Of a stretch of 12,163 bases of DNA, positions 1 to 5,803 are shown in pieces; positions within the stretch are counted from its first letter, which is position 1; every line of letters starts with the position of its first letter. This stretch comes from Actinomycetes bacterium. GTDB taxonomy: Bacteria > Actinomycetota > CADDZG01 > JAHWKV01. Location: the NCBI GenBank assembly GCA_029263035.1, contig JAJCYF010000009.1, positions 1 to 12,163 of the forward strand, written 5' to 3'. Below the pieces are notes generated by a model, which worked only from the letters and a program-made list of their open reading frames with translations, ran no database searches and was not told the DNA's origin. The translations under genes were made by a program, and so were the position numbers.

Positions 1-614
1 TGCTCAAGCTGAACACGCTGGCCGACATCTACTCGGTTACCCAAAACGAGCCCCTCGGGCTCGGGCACGCGGTATGGGTGGCCCGGGAGCACATCCACGG
101 CAACCCGTTCGTCGTCCTGCTGCCCGACGAGCTCCTGGACCCGGCGGACAACTTTCTGGCCGACATGATCGCCACCTACGAATCGACCGGCTCCAGCGTG
201 ATCGCAGTCGACGAGGTCCCCCACGAGACCATCGGCTCCTACGGCTCGATCGACCCCGAACCCTCCGACGGTGATGCGATGAGGGTGCGGGCGCTGGTCG
301 AGAAGCCGGACCCCTCCGTCGCCCCGTCCGACCTGGCGTTGATAGGCCGCTACGTGCTGGACCCCAAGGTCATGGACATCCTGGAAACGGTCCAGCCGGG
401 CGCCGGCGGCGAGATCCAGCTGACCGATGCCCTGGAGGTCCTGGCCGGCGAGGGACGGCTGATGGCACAGCGCTACCGGGGCCGGCGCTGGGATGCCGGC
501 ACCAAGCAGGGGTACCTGCAGGCAACCGCCGCCCTGGCATTCGAGCACCCCGAGCTCGGGGCGGGGTTCCGGGAGTACCTGGCGCAGATCCAGGCCCTTT
601 CCTCCCATGTCTGA
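1..614 (+). CDS. galU: UTP-glucose-1-phosphate uridylyltransferase, C-terminal part
   Basis: This is the C-terminal ~203 residues of GalU, which makes UDP-glucose from UTP and glucose-1-phosphate in the cytoplasm for cell-envelope and sugar metabolism. The reading frame is open from base 3, so the gene begins outside the window. Visible family motifs are the QNEPLGLGHAV segment followed by FVVLLPDEL (the nucleotidyl-transferase Asp is in LPDE), VEKP in the sugar-binding region, and GGEIQLTDAL and RRWDAGTKQGYL near the C-terminus. The frame ends at TGA 612-614 and overlaps the moaC start by 8 bp, so the two are probably co-transcribed and translationally coupled. galU next to molybdenum-cofactor genes and a SepX/GlpR-type gene is an arrangement I recall from actinobacteria. 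Family assignment is secure; only the N-terminal nucleotide-binding loop is unseen. Confidence 0.95.
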   Translation, partial: LKLNTLADIYSVTQNEPLGLGHAVWVAREHIHGNPFVVLLPDELLDPADNFLADMIATYESTGSSVIAVDEVPHETIGSYGSIDPEPSDGDAMRVRALVEKPDPSVAPSDLALIGRYVLDPKVMDILETVQPGAGGEIQLTDALEVLAGEGRLMAQRYRGRRWDAGTKQGYLQATAALAFEHPELGAGFREYLAQIQALSSHV

Positions 615-1092
615 GCCCAAGCTTTCGCACGTCGACGCCGAGGGCAAGGCGGCCATGGTCGACGTCTCCGAGAAGAGCGCGACCGTGCGGGAGGCGACCG
701 CCACCGCCTTCGTGTCGATGAACGCCGAGACCGTTGCCACGGTGCGCGGCGGAGGCCTGAAGAAGGGCGACGAAACTGCGGTCCTGGGCGTCGCCCGGGT
801 GGCCGGGATCATGGCGGCCAAGAAGACCTCCGAGCTCATCCCCCTGTGCCACCCGCTGGCGCTGACCGGCATCCGGGTGGATCTCACGCTCGAGGATGAG
901 GGGGTGCGGATAGTGAGCGAGGTCAAGACCGCCGACCGGACCGGCGTGGAGATGGAGGCGCTCACCGCAGCCGCGGTGGCGGCGCTGACCGTCTACGACA
1001 TGTGCAAGGCGGTCGACAAGGGCATCCGCATCGAAGCCGTCGAGCTGGTCAACAAGGTGGGCGGCAAAAGCGGAGGCTGGTCCCGCGACTAG
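607..1092 (+). CDS. moaC: Cyclic pyranopterin monophosphate synthase MoaC
   Basis: MoaC converts the MoaA product 3',8-cyclo-7,8-dihydro-GTP to cyclic pyranopterin monophosphate, the first stable intermediate of molybdenum cofactor synthesis. The 161-residue length is typical. Family signatures are MVDVSEK near the N-terminus, the AKKTSELIPLCHPL segment and the C-terminal EMEALTAAAVAALTVYDMCKAVDK helix with its conserved acidic and Lys residues. The ATG at 607 gives the expected N-terminus (MSEPKLSHVD). The frame is open further upstream, but that part only reads galU out of frame. No clear Shine-Dalgarno precedes the ATG, which fits coupling to galU translation through the 8-bp overlap. No other moa or moe gene is visible in the window. 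Confidence 0.96.
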   Translation: MSEPKLSHVDAEGKAAMVDVSEKSATVREATATAFVSMNAETVATVRGGGLKKGDETAVLGVARVAGIMAAKKTSELIPLCHPLALTGIRVDLTLEDEGVRIVSEVKTADRTGVEMEALTAAAVAALTVYDMCKAVDKGIRIEAVELVNKVGGKSGGWSRD

Positions 1093-1247
1093 CCCTCTTT
1101 CGGCCTTTTGAAGTAGGCGACCACACCGCCCACGTCCGGCGGGGTGAAAACCGTAACCAGCTCCCAGCCGTCCTCCCCCCAGTTGTCGAGGATCTCCTTG
1201 GCCACATGAGGGATGACCGGCACGGACGCGTACTCCCACTTCGTCAT
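1089..1247 (-). CDS. 52-aa DUF4177-like microprotein
   Basis: This 52-codon ORF begins MTKWEYASVP and contains GEDGWELVTVF and a C-terminal VAYFKRPK. The pattern (aromatic N-terminal strand, helix, then GxxGWELV, strand and FKRP) is what I know from the DUF4177 family of small proteins of unknown function. The start is supported by AAAGGAAC a few bases before the ATG on the - strand. It is the last gene of a probable operon after pepA and the 65-codon gene, 20 bp below the latter. Its TAG and the moaC TAG share one CTAG (1089-1092), so the two convergent genes overlap by 4 bp. No function can be inferred from sequence. Confidence 0.8.
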   Translation of the reverse strand: MTKWEYASVPVIPHVAKEILDNWGEDGWELVTVFTPPDVGGVVAYFKRPKEG

Positions 1248-1267
1248 TCAAGTTCCTTTCTGGTGCG

Positions 1268-1465
1268 TCAGACGATGAGGGGCGGGCCCTCATCTATCTC
1301 GGTGTCGTAGGTCTGCTCTGAAACGTACAACCAATAGCCCTTCTGCGGCACGGTCTCGGTCACCGAGCTGGGGTCGGGCCCGGTAGAGTCGCCGGGGACA
1401 ACAATCGCTCCCCTTCTGACCAGCTCGTCGATGATGTCCTGGGTCGGGTGTCCGTCGATCTCCAT
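1268..1465 (-). CDS. 65-aa acidic hypothetical protein
   Basis: A 65-residue, strongly acidic, soluble protein with no signal peptide, membrane segment or cysteine. It starts MEIDGHPTQDIIDELVRRGA, a likely helix, and ends in a GYWLYVSEQTYDTEIDE segment. A strong ribosome binding site, GGAGGA, lies 4 nt upstream of the ATG, so translation is very likely. The gene sits 19 bp after the pepA stop and 20 bp before the 52-codon gene, all on the - strand, which suggests one transcript. I have the impression of similar small proteins in other actinobacteria but cannot name a family. Function unknown. Confidence 0.7.
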   Translation of the reverse strand: MEIDGHPTQDIIDELVRRGAIVVPGDSTGPDPSSVTETVPQKGYWLYVSEQTYDTEIDEGPPLIV

Positions 1466-1484
1466 ACGTCCTCCGAACTGAGTG

Positions 1485-2951
1485 TCAACCGGCCCGTCTG
1501 GTGATCCAGTCGAGCAGGAGGCGGGTGCCGTAGCCGGTGGCTCCGGACGGCAGGTAATGTTCGGCCTTTTCCACCCAGGCCGGCCCGGCGATATCCAGGT
1601 GGGCCCACGGGGTCTCGCCGACGAAGTCCTTCAGGAACAGCCCGGCGGTGATGGCTCCCCCGTAGCGGGTGCCGGAGATGTTCTTGATATCGGCCACGGT
1701 GCTGGCCATCATCTTGCGGTAGTCCTCGACCAGCGGCATCGCCCACAGGGGCTCGCCCGTCCGGTCCGACGACTCGAGCAGCTCCGCCCGCAGCTCCCGG
1801 TGGTTGCTGAGCACGCCGGCGACCAACGGGCCGAGCGCCACCTTCATCGCCCCGGTAAGGGTGGCGATGTTCACCATCGCGTCCGGCTCCTGCTCGGCCA
1901 TCCAGGCCAGGACGTCCGCCAGGACCAGCCGGCCCTCGGCATCGGTGTTGAGCACCTCGGAAGTCTTACCGCCATAGTGGCGGATGACGTCACCCGGCTT
2001 CACCGCGTTGCCTCCCGGCATGTTCTCGGCCAGCGCCACCGCGGCCACCACCTTGATCTTGGGGCCGAGCGCGGGAAGGGCGGTCATGGCGGCGATCACC
2101 GCGGCTCCGCCCGAGCAGTCCATCTTCATGCTCTCCATCCCCTCGCCGGTCTTGAGGGAAAGACCTCCCGAGTCAAAGGTGATCCCTTTGCCCACCAGCC
2201 CGACGAAGCCTTTGGCTCCGCGCGGTTCGTAGGTGAGGATAAGAAGGCGGGGCGGGGAGTCGCTGCCACGGCCAACCGTGAGAATCCCGTTCATCCCCTG
2301 TTTCGCCAGGGCCGCCTCGTCGAGAACCTTGACCTTCAGGCCCGCTTTGGTCGCCCGCTCCTTCGACTGTTCCGCCACCACCTGCGGACCGCGGTCACTG
2401 GGGGGCTCGTTCACCAGGTCGCGGGCCCAGACGGCTGCCTCGCAGAAGGTCTCCGCCAGCTTCACCTCGGCCTTGGTGGCGCCGTTCACGGTCAGGCTCT
2501 CGGAGACCTTCGGCTTCTTGGTCAGGTACCGGCCGAATGAATAGGCGCCGAGCCTAAATCCCTCTGCAGCGGCGAGACCGCTCAGCTTCTCTGCCTGTCC
2601 GATGTCCAGCACCACCGAGGCGAACCCGCCCGAGTTGCGGCCTGCGACACCGGCCGCCCGGCGCAGGGCCTCTGCGTTCACCTCGCCCGCCTCCCCGACT
2701 CCGACGACCATCACCGCAGGCGCGGCGATCTTGCCGAAGGTCGGCAGGGTTGTGACGTGACCGGCGGAGCCGTCGAAAACGCCGGACCCGCCGGAGGATG
2801 TCCGGTTCAGGTGCTCCAGCAGGGCTCCGTCCATCGCAGCGTCAACCTGGATCGCGGCTCCCCGCAGCGTGTTCTTTCTGGCGACCGAGACAACCAGCAG
2901 GTCGGCTTTGGCCTCTGTGGCGGCGGCGGATCCCGCCTTCATGGTCAGCAT
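1485..2951 (-). CDS. pepA: Leucyl aminopeptidase (M17 family)
   Basis: A cytosolic, di-metal M17 aminopeptidase that removes N-terminal residues during peptide turnover. From the ATG at 2951 the protein has 488 residues, normal for PepA. The catalytic C-terminal domain is intact: GKGITFDSGG (K255, D260), the K267 region, MKMDCSGG (D278) and NTDAEGR (D337, E339, R341). These correspond to the five metal ligands and the catalytic Lys and Arg of the family. The N-terminal ~170 residues are the variable macro-like domain. The frame is open about 48 codons further upstream, but that part has low family resemblance. A GGGGGA lies just before the 2951 ATG; an internal ATG at 2942 is an alternative. 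It heads a probable operon with two microprotein genes. Confidence 0.94.
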   Translation of the reverse strand: MLTMKAGSAAATEAKADLLVVSVARKNTLRGAAIQVDAAMDGALLEHLNRTSSGGSGVFDGSAGHVTTLPTFGKIAAPAVMVVGVGEAGEVNAEALRRAAGVAGRNSGGFASVVLDIGQAEKLSGLAAAEGFRLGAYSFGRYLTKKPKVSESLTVNGATKAEVKLAETFCEAAVWARDLVNEPPSDRGPQVVAEQSKERATKAGLKVKVLDEAALAKQGMNGILTVGRGSDSPPRLLILTYEPRGAKGFVGLVGKGITFDSGGLSLKTGEGMESMKMDCSGGAAVIAAMTALPALGPKIKVVAAVALAENMPGGNAVKPGDVIRHYGGKTSEVLNTDAEGRLVLADVLAWMAEQEPDAMVNIATLTGAMKVALGPLVAGVLSNHRELRAELLESSDRTGEPLWAMPLVEDYRKMMASTVADIKNISGTRYGGAITAGLFLKDFVGETPWAHLDIAGPAWVEKAEHYLPSGATGYGTRLLLDWITRRAG

Positions 2952-3419
2952 GCATCCCCCGATCGGCGTGGTTGGAAGTCCTTTGAGTCTATCCCCGCCT
3001 CGATGCCGCCACCGGTGGGTCATCGCCCGGGCGGCGGCCTTCCAAGAAACTTTCGCGAGGAACAAAAGTTTGTTCCCGCTCTTGGCATTCGGCACTACCG
3101 AAGGGCGATTGCGTATTGATAATGTTCGTCAGCGCTTCCCCGCAGGACCCGTTCCCCGCCACTTCCCCCTGGCGAGAGGCAACAATTTGCGGCACCGGAG
3201 CAGCTTCCCAGCACGACATTCTGCCCGCCCTACCGGCCCGCGCCCCTCGTCCACCCCCCGAATTTTCCCTATCCCCCGGGTGCCTGAATTACACGGATGT
3301 AGTTTTTTCTTCACTCAAAACACAAAAAGGGATATTGAAATCCGAGAACCACAACATATGCAGTGTTATTTTCCCGCTGTTGGCACATGTTGTATACGAG
3401 CACGGAGTGAGGTTGCGCC
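2952..3419. other. Divergent intergenic region between pepA and the SepX-like gene
   Basis: These 468 bp hold no gene I can support. The pepA side (to ~3095) is an open frame without family resemblance. At 3059-3076 there is a strong palindrome. From ~3200 to 3300 the + strand is C-rich and then turns into an A/T-rich stretch at about 3300-3360. Promoters for both flanking genes must lie here, but no convincing -35/-10 pair stands out. No known riboswitch could be recognised by eye. Confidence 0.6.
3059..3076. promoter_or_regulatory. 18-bp perfect inverted repeat, candidate operator upstream of pepA
   Basis: The sequence reads GGAACAAA-AG-TTTGTTCC: two perfect 8-bp arms around a 2-bp centre, 108 bp upstream of the chosen pepA start. 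The size and symmetry fit a dimeric repressor site. It resembles but does not match the LexA box GAAC-N4-GTTC (one arm reads GTTT at that spacing). An overlapping weaker repeat (AAACTTT at 3047-3053 with AAAGTTT at 3065-3071) also involves this site. The protein that binds it is unknown. Confidence 0.4.
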
Positions 3420-4010
3420 ATGACTGGGGTACTCGTAGCTCTACTTGCTGTTCTCTGGGCCGTCGTCCTACTGCCCGTCTTGCTTAAAGCCAAAGACAAC
3501 TCGTCGGTGTCGCTCACGGTTGGGACGTTCAGCCGGAGCATGCGCGCCCTGAGCTCCAACCATGAAGCCCCCAACCTCGGCGGCCGCTGGGTATTGACGC
3601 CCCGCAACCCGCTGGAGGAACCGGTAGCCGACAACAGCGACCTCATCTTTCTTCGCCGGCGGATCTTCTGCGGCATGCTGGCAGCTCTGGCGTTCTGCCT
3701 GCCCGCCAGCCTGGTCCCGGGGCTCCGGTTCCTGATCTGGGTGAGCGCAGCACTGATCATCGGCCTGGCCGGGTTCGCCGCCTTTTTGATCAACGAAAAG
3801 AACAAGAAGCCCCACCGCCCGGTCGCCCAGCAGCACCGGGAACCCCGGTTCCAGGTGGACGACATTCCGGCTGTACTCCGAATCGAACCCACCCCGCCGG
3901 TACGGGTGCTCCACAACGGATCCCACCCGGTCTACCTCATAGAGGATGAGGTCCTTGCCGACGACGACGGGTTGAGCGAGCTGGGCTGGGCGCAGGCGGG
4001 CCGCTACTAA
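3420..4010 (+). CDS. Three-helix membrane protein resembling SepX/GlpR divisome protein
   Basis: A 196-residue membrane protein. An N-terminal hydrophobic segment (about 3-23) is followed by a charged stretch containing VGTFSRSMRALS (34-45). Then an Arg cluster (RRR, 79-81) leads into two adjacent membrane helices (about 83-100 and 103-124) and a hydrophilic cytoplasmic tail of about 70 residues. This layout (single N-terminal helix, conserved TFSRS-like linker, Arg cluster, helical hairpin, disordered tail) is what I recall of the actinobacterial SepX/GlpR proteins, which act at the division septum in Streptomyces. Their genes lie near galU and moaC, as here. The start is supported by GAGG 7 nt before the ATG. 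The match is by architecture and neighbourhood only, so the name is tentative; otherwise it is a conserved membrane protein of unknown function. Confidence 0.55.
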   Translation: MTGVLVALLAVLWAVVLLPVLLKAKDNSSVSLTVGTFSRSMRALSSNHEAPNLGGRWVLTPRNPLEEPVADNSDLIFLRRRIFCGMLAALAFCLPASLVPGLRFLIWVSAALIIGLAGFAAFLINEKNKKPHRPVAQQHREPRFQVDDIPAVLRIEPTPPVRVLHNGSHPVYLIEDEVLADDDGLSELGWAQAGRY

Positions 4011-4036
4011 TCCCTGCAGCACCCCCGGTTGGTCCA

Positions 4037-4042
4037 TAAACT
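4037..4042 (+). promoter_or_regulatory. Candidate -10 element for a leaderless translin-family mRNA
   Basis: TAAACT fits the actinobacterial TAnnnT -10 pattern and ends 6 nt before the ATG at 4049. That places the predicted transcription start on the A of the start codon. No convincing Shine-Dalgarno is present. Leaderless transcripts are common in actinobacteria. No good -35 is visible, so this stays a prediction. Confidence 0.4.
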
Positions 4043-4048
4043 GCAGGT

Positions 4049-4675
4049 ATGGACCTGGACTCGATCAGCAATACCCTGCGGACCAACCTCGACGCCAAGA
4101 ACGACTCCAGGGAGCAGGGTCTCCCGCTGTGCCGCAAGGTCATCCGGCTGTCAGCGAACTCCATCCGGGCCATTCACCGGGGTGACGCCGAGGAGGCCGA
4201 ACGCCTGCTGGACCAGGGCCGCCGCCTGCTGGACCAGGCCGCCTCCGCAATGGCCGGCCACCCGGACATCCACCACGCCGGGTTCTTTCACGACGCCTCC
4301 AAGGAGTACGCCGAGGCCCGGCTGACCCGTGCGCTGATTTTCGACCTGGGCCTGCCCGGACCGGAGGAGGTCGGCGTTGAGGCCGCCGCTTACCTGAACG
4401 GCATGGGAGAGGCCATCGGCGAACTTCGCCGGCACATCCTGGACCTCATGCGCCGCGGGGACCTGGAGCGGGCCGAAGCTTTGATGGGTGCGATGGACGA
4501 GATCTACTACCTGCTGACCACCATGGACTACCCCGATGCGATGACCGGGGGCCTGCGCCGGACCACCGACGTCGCCCGCTCGATCATCGAGCGAACCCGG
4601 GGAGACCTGTCCACCACCATCATCCAGCAGGGGCTGATAACCGCCCTGGACGACAGGCGGCGCAACCCCGCCTGA
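4049..4675 (+). CDS. Translin/TRAX-superfamily protein (COG2178-like)
   Basis: A 208-residue all-helical protein of the prokaryotic translin family. Relatives in eukaryotes (translin and TRAX, the C3PO nuclease) bind RNA and single-stranded DNA and trim small-RNA passenger strands; archaeal TRAX-like proteins are nucleases. The diagnostic core is HDASKEYAEARLTRALIF (81-98). Its E86-x-x-E89 pair matches the TRAX catalytic ExxE. YLNGMGEAIGELRRHI (115-130) follows, then the long helices DEIYYLLTTMDYPDAMTGGLRRTTDVAR (150-177). At the position I align with the third TRAX acidic residue (Asp in the usual VAD or LAD) this protein has Glu (E121). Catalytic capacity is therefore plausible but unproven. 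It lies 38 bp after the SepX-like gene and just before tRNA-Ala. The bacterial role of this family is not established. Confidence 0.8.
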   Translation: MDLDSISNTLRTNLDAKNDSREQGLPLCRKVIRLSANSIRAIHRGDAEEAERLLDQGRRLLDQAASAMAGHPDIHHAGFFHDASKEYAEARLTRALIFDLGLPGPEEVGVEAAAYLNGMGEAIGELRRHILDLMRRGDLERAEALMGAMDEIYYLLTTMDYPDAMTGGLRRTTDVARSIIERTRGDLSTTIIQQGLITALDDRRRNPA

Positions 4676-4683
4676 CCCCCGGC

Positions 4684-4689
4684 TACAAT
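4684..4689 (+). promoter_or_regulatory. Candidate -10 box of the tRNA-Ala gene
   Basis: TACAAT matches 5 of 6 bases of TATAAT and lies 9 bp before the mature tRNA 5' end, right after the translin-family stop codon. No clear -35 is seen at the usual distance, which would fall inside the preceding gene. Confidence 0.4.
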
Positions 4690-4698
4690 TGGGCGAGA

Positions 4699-4771
4699 GG
4701 GGCCGTAGCTCAGTCGGTAGAGCGCTGCGTTCGCAATGCAGAGGCCAGGGGTTCGAATCCCCTCGGCTCCA
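4699..4771 (+). tRNA. tRNA-Ala (anticodon CGC)
   Basis: 73 nt fold as a full cloverleaf. The acceptor GGGGCCG pairs with CGGCTCC and keeps the G3-U70 wobble that identifies alanine tRNAs. The D arm is GCTC/GAGC. The anticodon arm is CTGCG-TTCGCAA-TGCAG with anticodon CGC, reading GCG codons. The T arm is AGGGG-TTCGAAT-CCCCT and the discriminator base is A. CCA is not encoded. The gene overlaps the end of a recombinase remnant on the other strand and is the probable integration site of the accessory block to its right. Confidence 0.97.
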
Positions 4772-5035
4772 CTTGACCCATCGGTGCGCGAACCAGCGCA
4801 GGAATCTTGTAAGTGGGGACGATCTCGTCCCGGCTTATTACCCGCAGTTCTTGGATCAATTTGCGCAGCAGGGCTTTCCGCTGCTGCGCTGAACCCGCCA
4901 GTAACAAGCCTGGAAGGTCTTGAGCCCACTTGGCGAGATCCTCGGCGGTGTCCGGGCCTGGGTCATCGTCATGGCCTCGCGTACTTAGAGATATCTCTTC
5001 AGCTGCAAGCGAATCCAGCCTCTGGTGTAGCGCCC
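4710..5035 (-). pseudogene. Large serine recombinase, C-terminal remnant
   Basis: This - strand frame encodes the end of a phage- or ICE-type serine recombinase. It contains a coiled-coil-like stretch (ALHQRLDSLAAEE), then DLAKWAQDLPGLLLAGS, then AQQRKALLRKLIQELRV and SRDEIVPTYKIP, which resemble the C-terminal zinc/coiled-coil region of large serine integrases. The tail VEPRGFEPLASALRTQRSTD is read antisense through the tRNA-Ala gene and stops in its D arm. Such tRNA-derived GFEP tails are common on integrases resident at tRNA genes. The catalytic N-terminus, Ser nucleophile and DNA-binding domains are absent. The frame runs on to a stop at 5124-5126, but beyond ~5035 it is antisense to IS3 DNA. 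The remnant cannot recombine DNA. Confidence 0.75.
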
Positions 5036-5145
5036 GATATCCCACCCTTGGAGTACGAAGCCAACTACTATCATGGGCTGGAGGAGGCCAGTCAGCAGGA
5101 GTCAACGCCAACCGTTTGAGTCTCTACTGAACCCAGGGTGATTCA
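5036..5145 (+). mobile_element. IS3-family insertion sequence, 3'-terminal fragment
   Basis: The + strand encodes the last residues of an IS3-type OrfB, DIPPLEYEANYYHGLEEASQ and a short tail, stopping at TGA 5117-5119. It is followed by GAGTCTC, then CCAGGGTGATTCA ending at 5145. On the reverse strand this begins TGAATCACCCTGGG and ends GAGACTC, resembling the terminal repeat of many IS3 elements (TGAACCGCCCCGGG and GAGACTC). Everything upstream of about 5036, including the catalytic domain and the other end, is missing. The fragment lies between the recombinase remnant and the DDE transposase remnant and truncates both. Confidence 0.65.
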
Positions 5146-5679
5146 GTTCAGTTTCTCCTGTTTCCCCCGGCCCTCTGGCGAATAGGGCCTGCTGTGCACC
5201 AGGCAGATCCCGAGCACGGCACAGGTCCGGGCCAGGTTTGCGTTGGCGAAGGGTGCCCCGTTGTCGCGGTACAGGACCTCGGGCAGCCCCCGGGAGACGA
5301 TTGCCTGGCGCAGCACCATCTGACCGGCCCGGGTGTTCTCCACCTGCATGAACCGGCCGTGGACCAACAGCCGGGAAATATCGTCAACCACCAGGAAGAG
5401 CCGAGCCCGGATTGAGTGCTCAACCCTGGGGAACGGTACCCAGGGGTCGACCAGCACGTCGGTCACCCAGCGCTCGTTCACCCGCTCGGCTTCGTAGCGG
5501 CCGTAAACCCGTGGTTCGGCCAGCAACGCCTCACGCTGCAGACCCCTGCCGCGCAGGTTTGCCCGAAGTGTGTTTCGCCCAGGAAGCGGACGCCAGTGGA
5601 ATGGACGTCCTGCTCCTTTGACCTCGACCCCCAAGGCACCGCCACCGATTGGACACCCGACCTGTCCGAACACCTGCAT
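5143..5679 (-). pseudogene. DDE (rve-type) transposase, truncated at both ends
   Basis: The 178-residue frame carries an integrase-core catalytic domain: RYEAERVNERWVTD (first Asp, D74), LFLVVDDISR, AIVSRGLPEVLYRDNGAPF (second Asp, D139), LVHSRPYSPEGRGKQEKLN (Glu, E175). It resembles IS481/Mu-like transposases whose next residues normally continue GKxERLNRxxRE. Here the frame stops three residues after the Glu, because the TGA is supplied by the terminal TTCA of the adjoining IS3 fragment. Recognisable homology begins only near residue 34 (GRNTLRANLRGRGL). The N-terminal ~33 residues look like frame-shifted or unrelated DNA, and the usual helix-turn-helix region is missing. All three catalytic residues remain, but the protein lacks its C-terminal domain and is presumably inactive. 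Confidence 0.78.
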
Positions 5680-5725
5680 TCACCTTGGCTTTAACTTCAC
5701 AGCATTGACATTTTCTTCCGAATCG

Positions 5726-5754
5726 TTGAGGCTTCGCCTTAGCTTAGTTGTAGT
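5726..5754 (+). promoter_or_regulatory. Candidate promoter of the exported-protein cassette
   Basis: TTGAGG (5726-5731), a 17-bp spacer and TGTAGT (5749-5754) lie about 50 bp before the amidase-like start. Each hexamer matches 4 of 6 consensus bases. A perfect TTGACA also occurs at 5705-5710 but has no good -10 at 16-18 bp. The region is more A/T-rich than the chromosome around it. Confidence 0.3.
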
Positions 5755-5803
5755 GCGTCCTCCATAGCCAAGGGGACTTCAATCTCGAGTTCGGAGGACA
5801 AGA

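Noticed and set aside
370..1293. 307-codon ORF on the - strand opposite galU and moaC
   Set aside because: Its translation is Arg/Gly/His-rich low-complexity text typical of an antisense shadow; galU and moaC on the + strand have full family motifs.
1482..2540. 352-codon ORF on the + strand opposite pepA
   Set aside because: Shadow of pepA in GC-rich DNA; no family resemblance, while the - strand frame has all M17 active-site residues.
3096..3419. Possible riboswitch or small RNA in the pepA/SepX-like intergenic region
   Set aside because: No conserved core of a known riboswitch class could be recognised by eye; the C-rich and A-rich tracts alone are not evidence. A covariance-model search would decide.
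5126..5152. Inverted repeat ACTGAAC ... GTTCAGT with a 13-bp spacer
   Set aside because: It straddles the junction of the IS3 end and the transposase remnant, so it is most simply a chance product of the two joined sequences; there is no T-tract.
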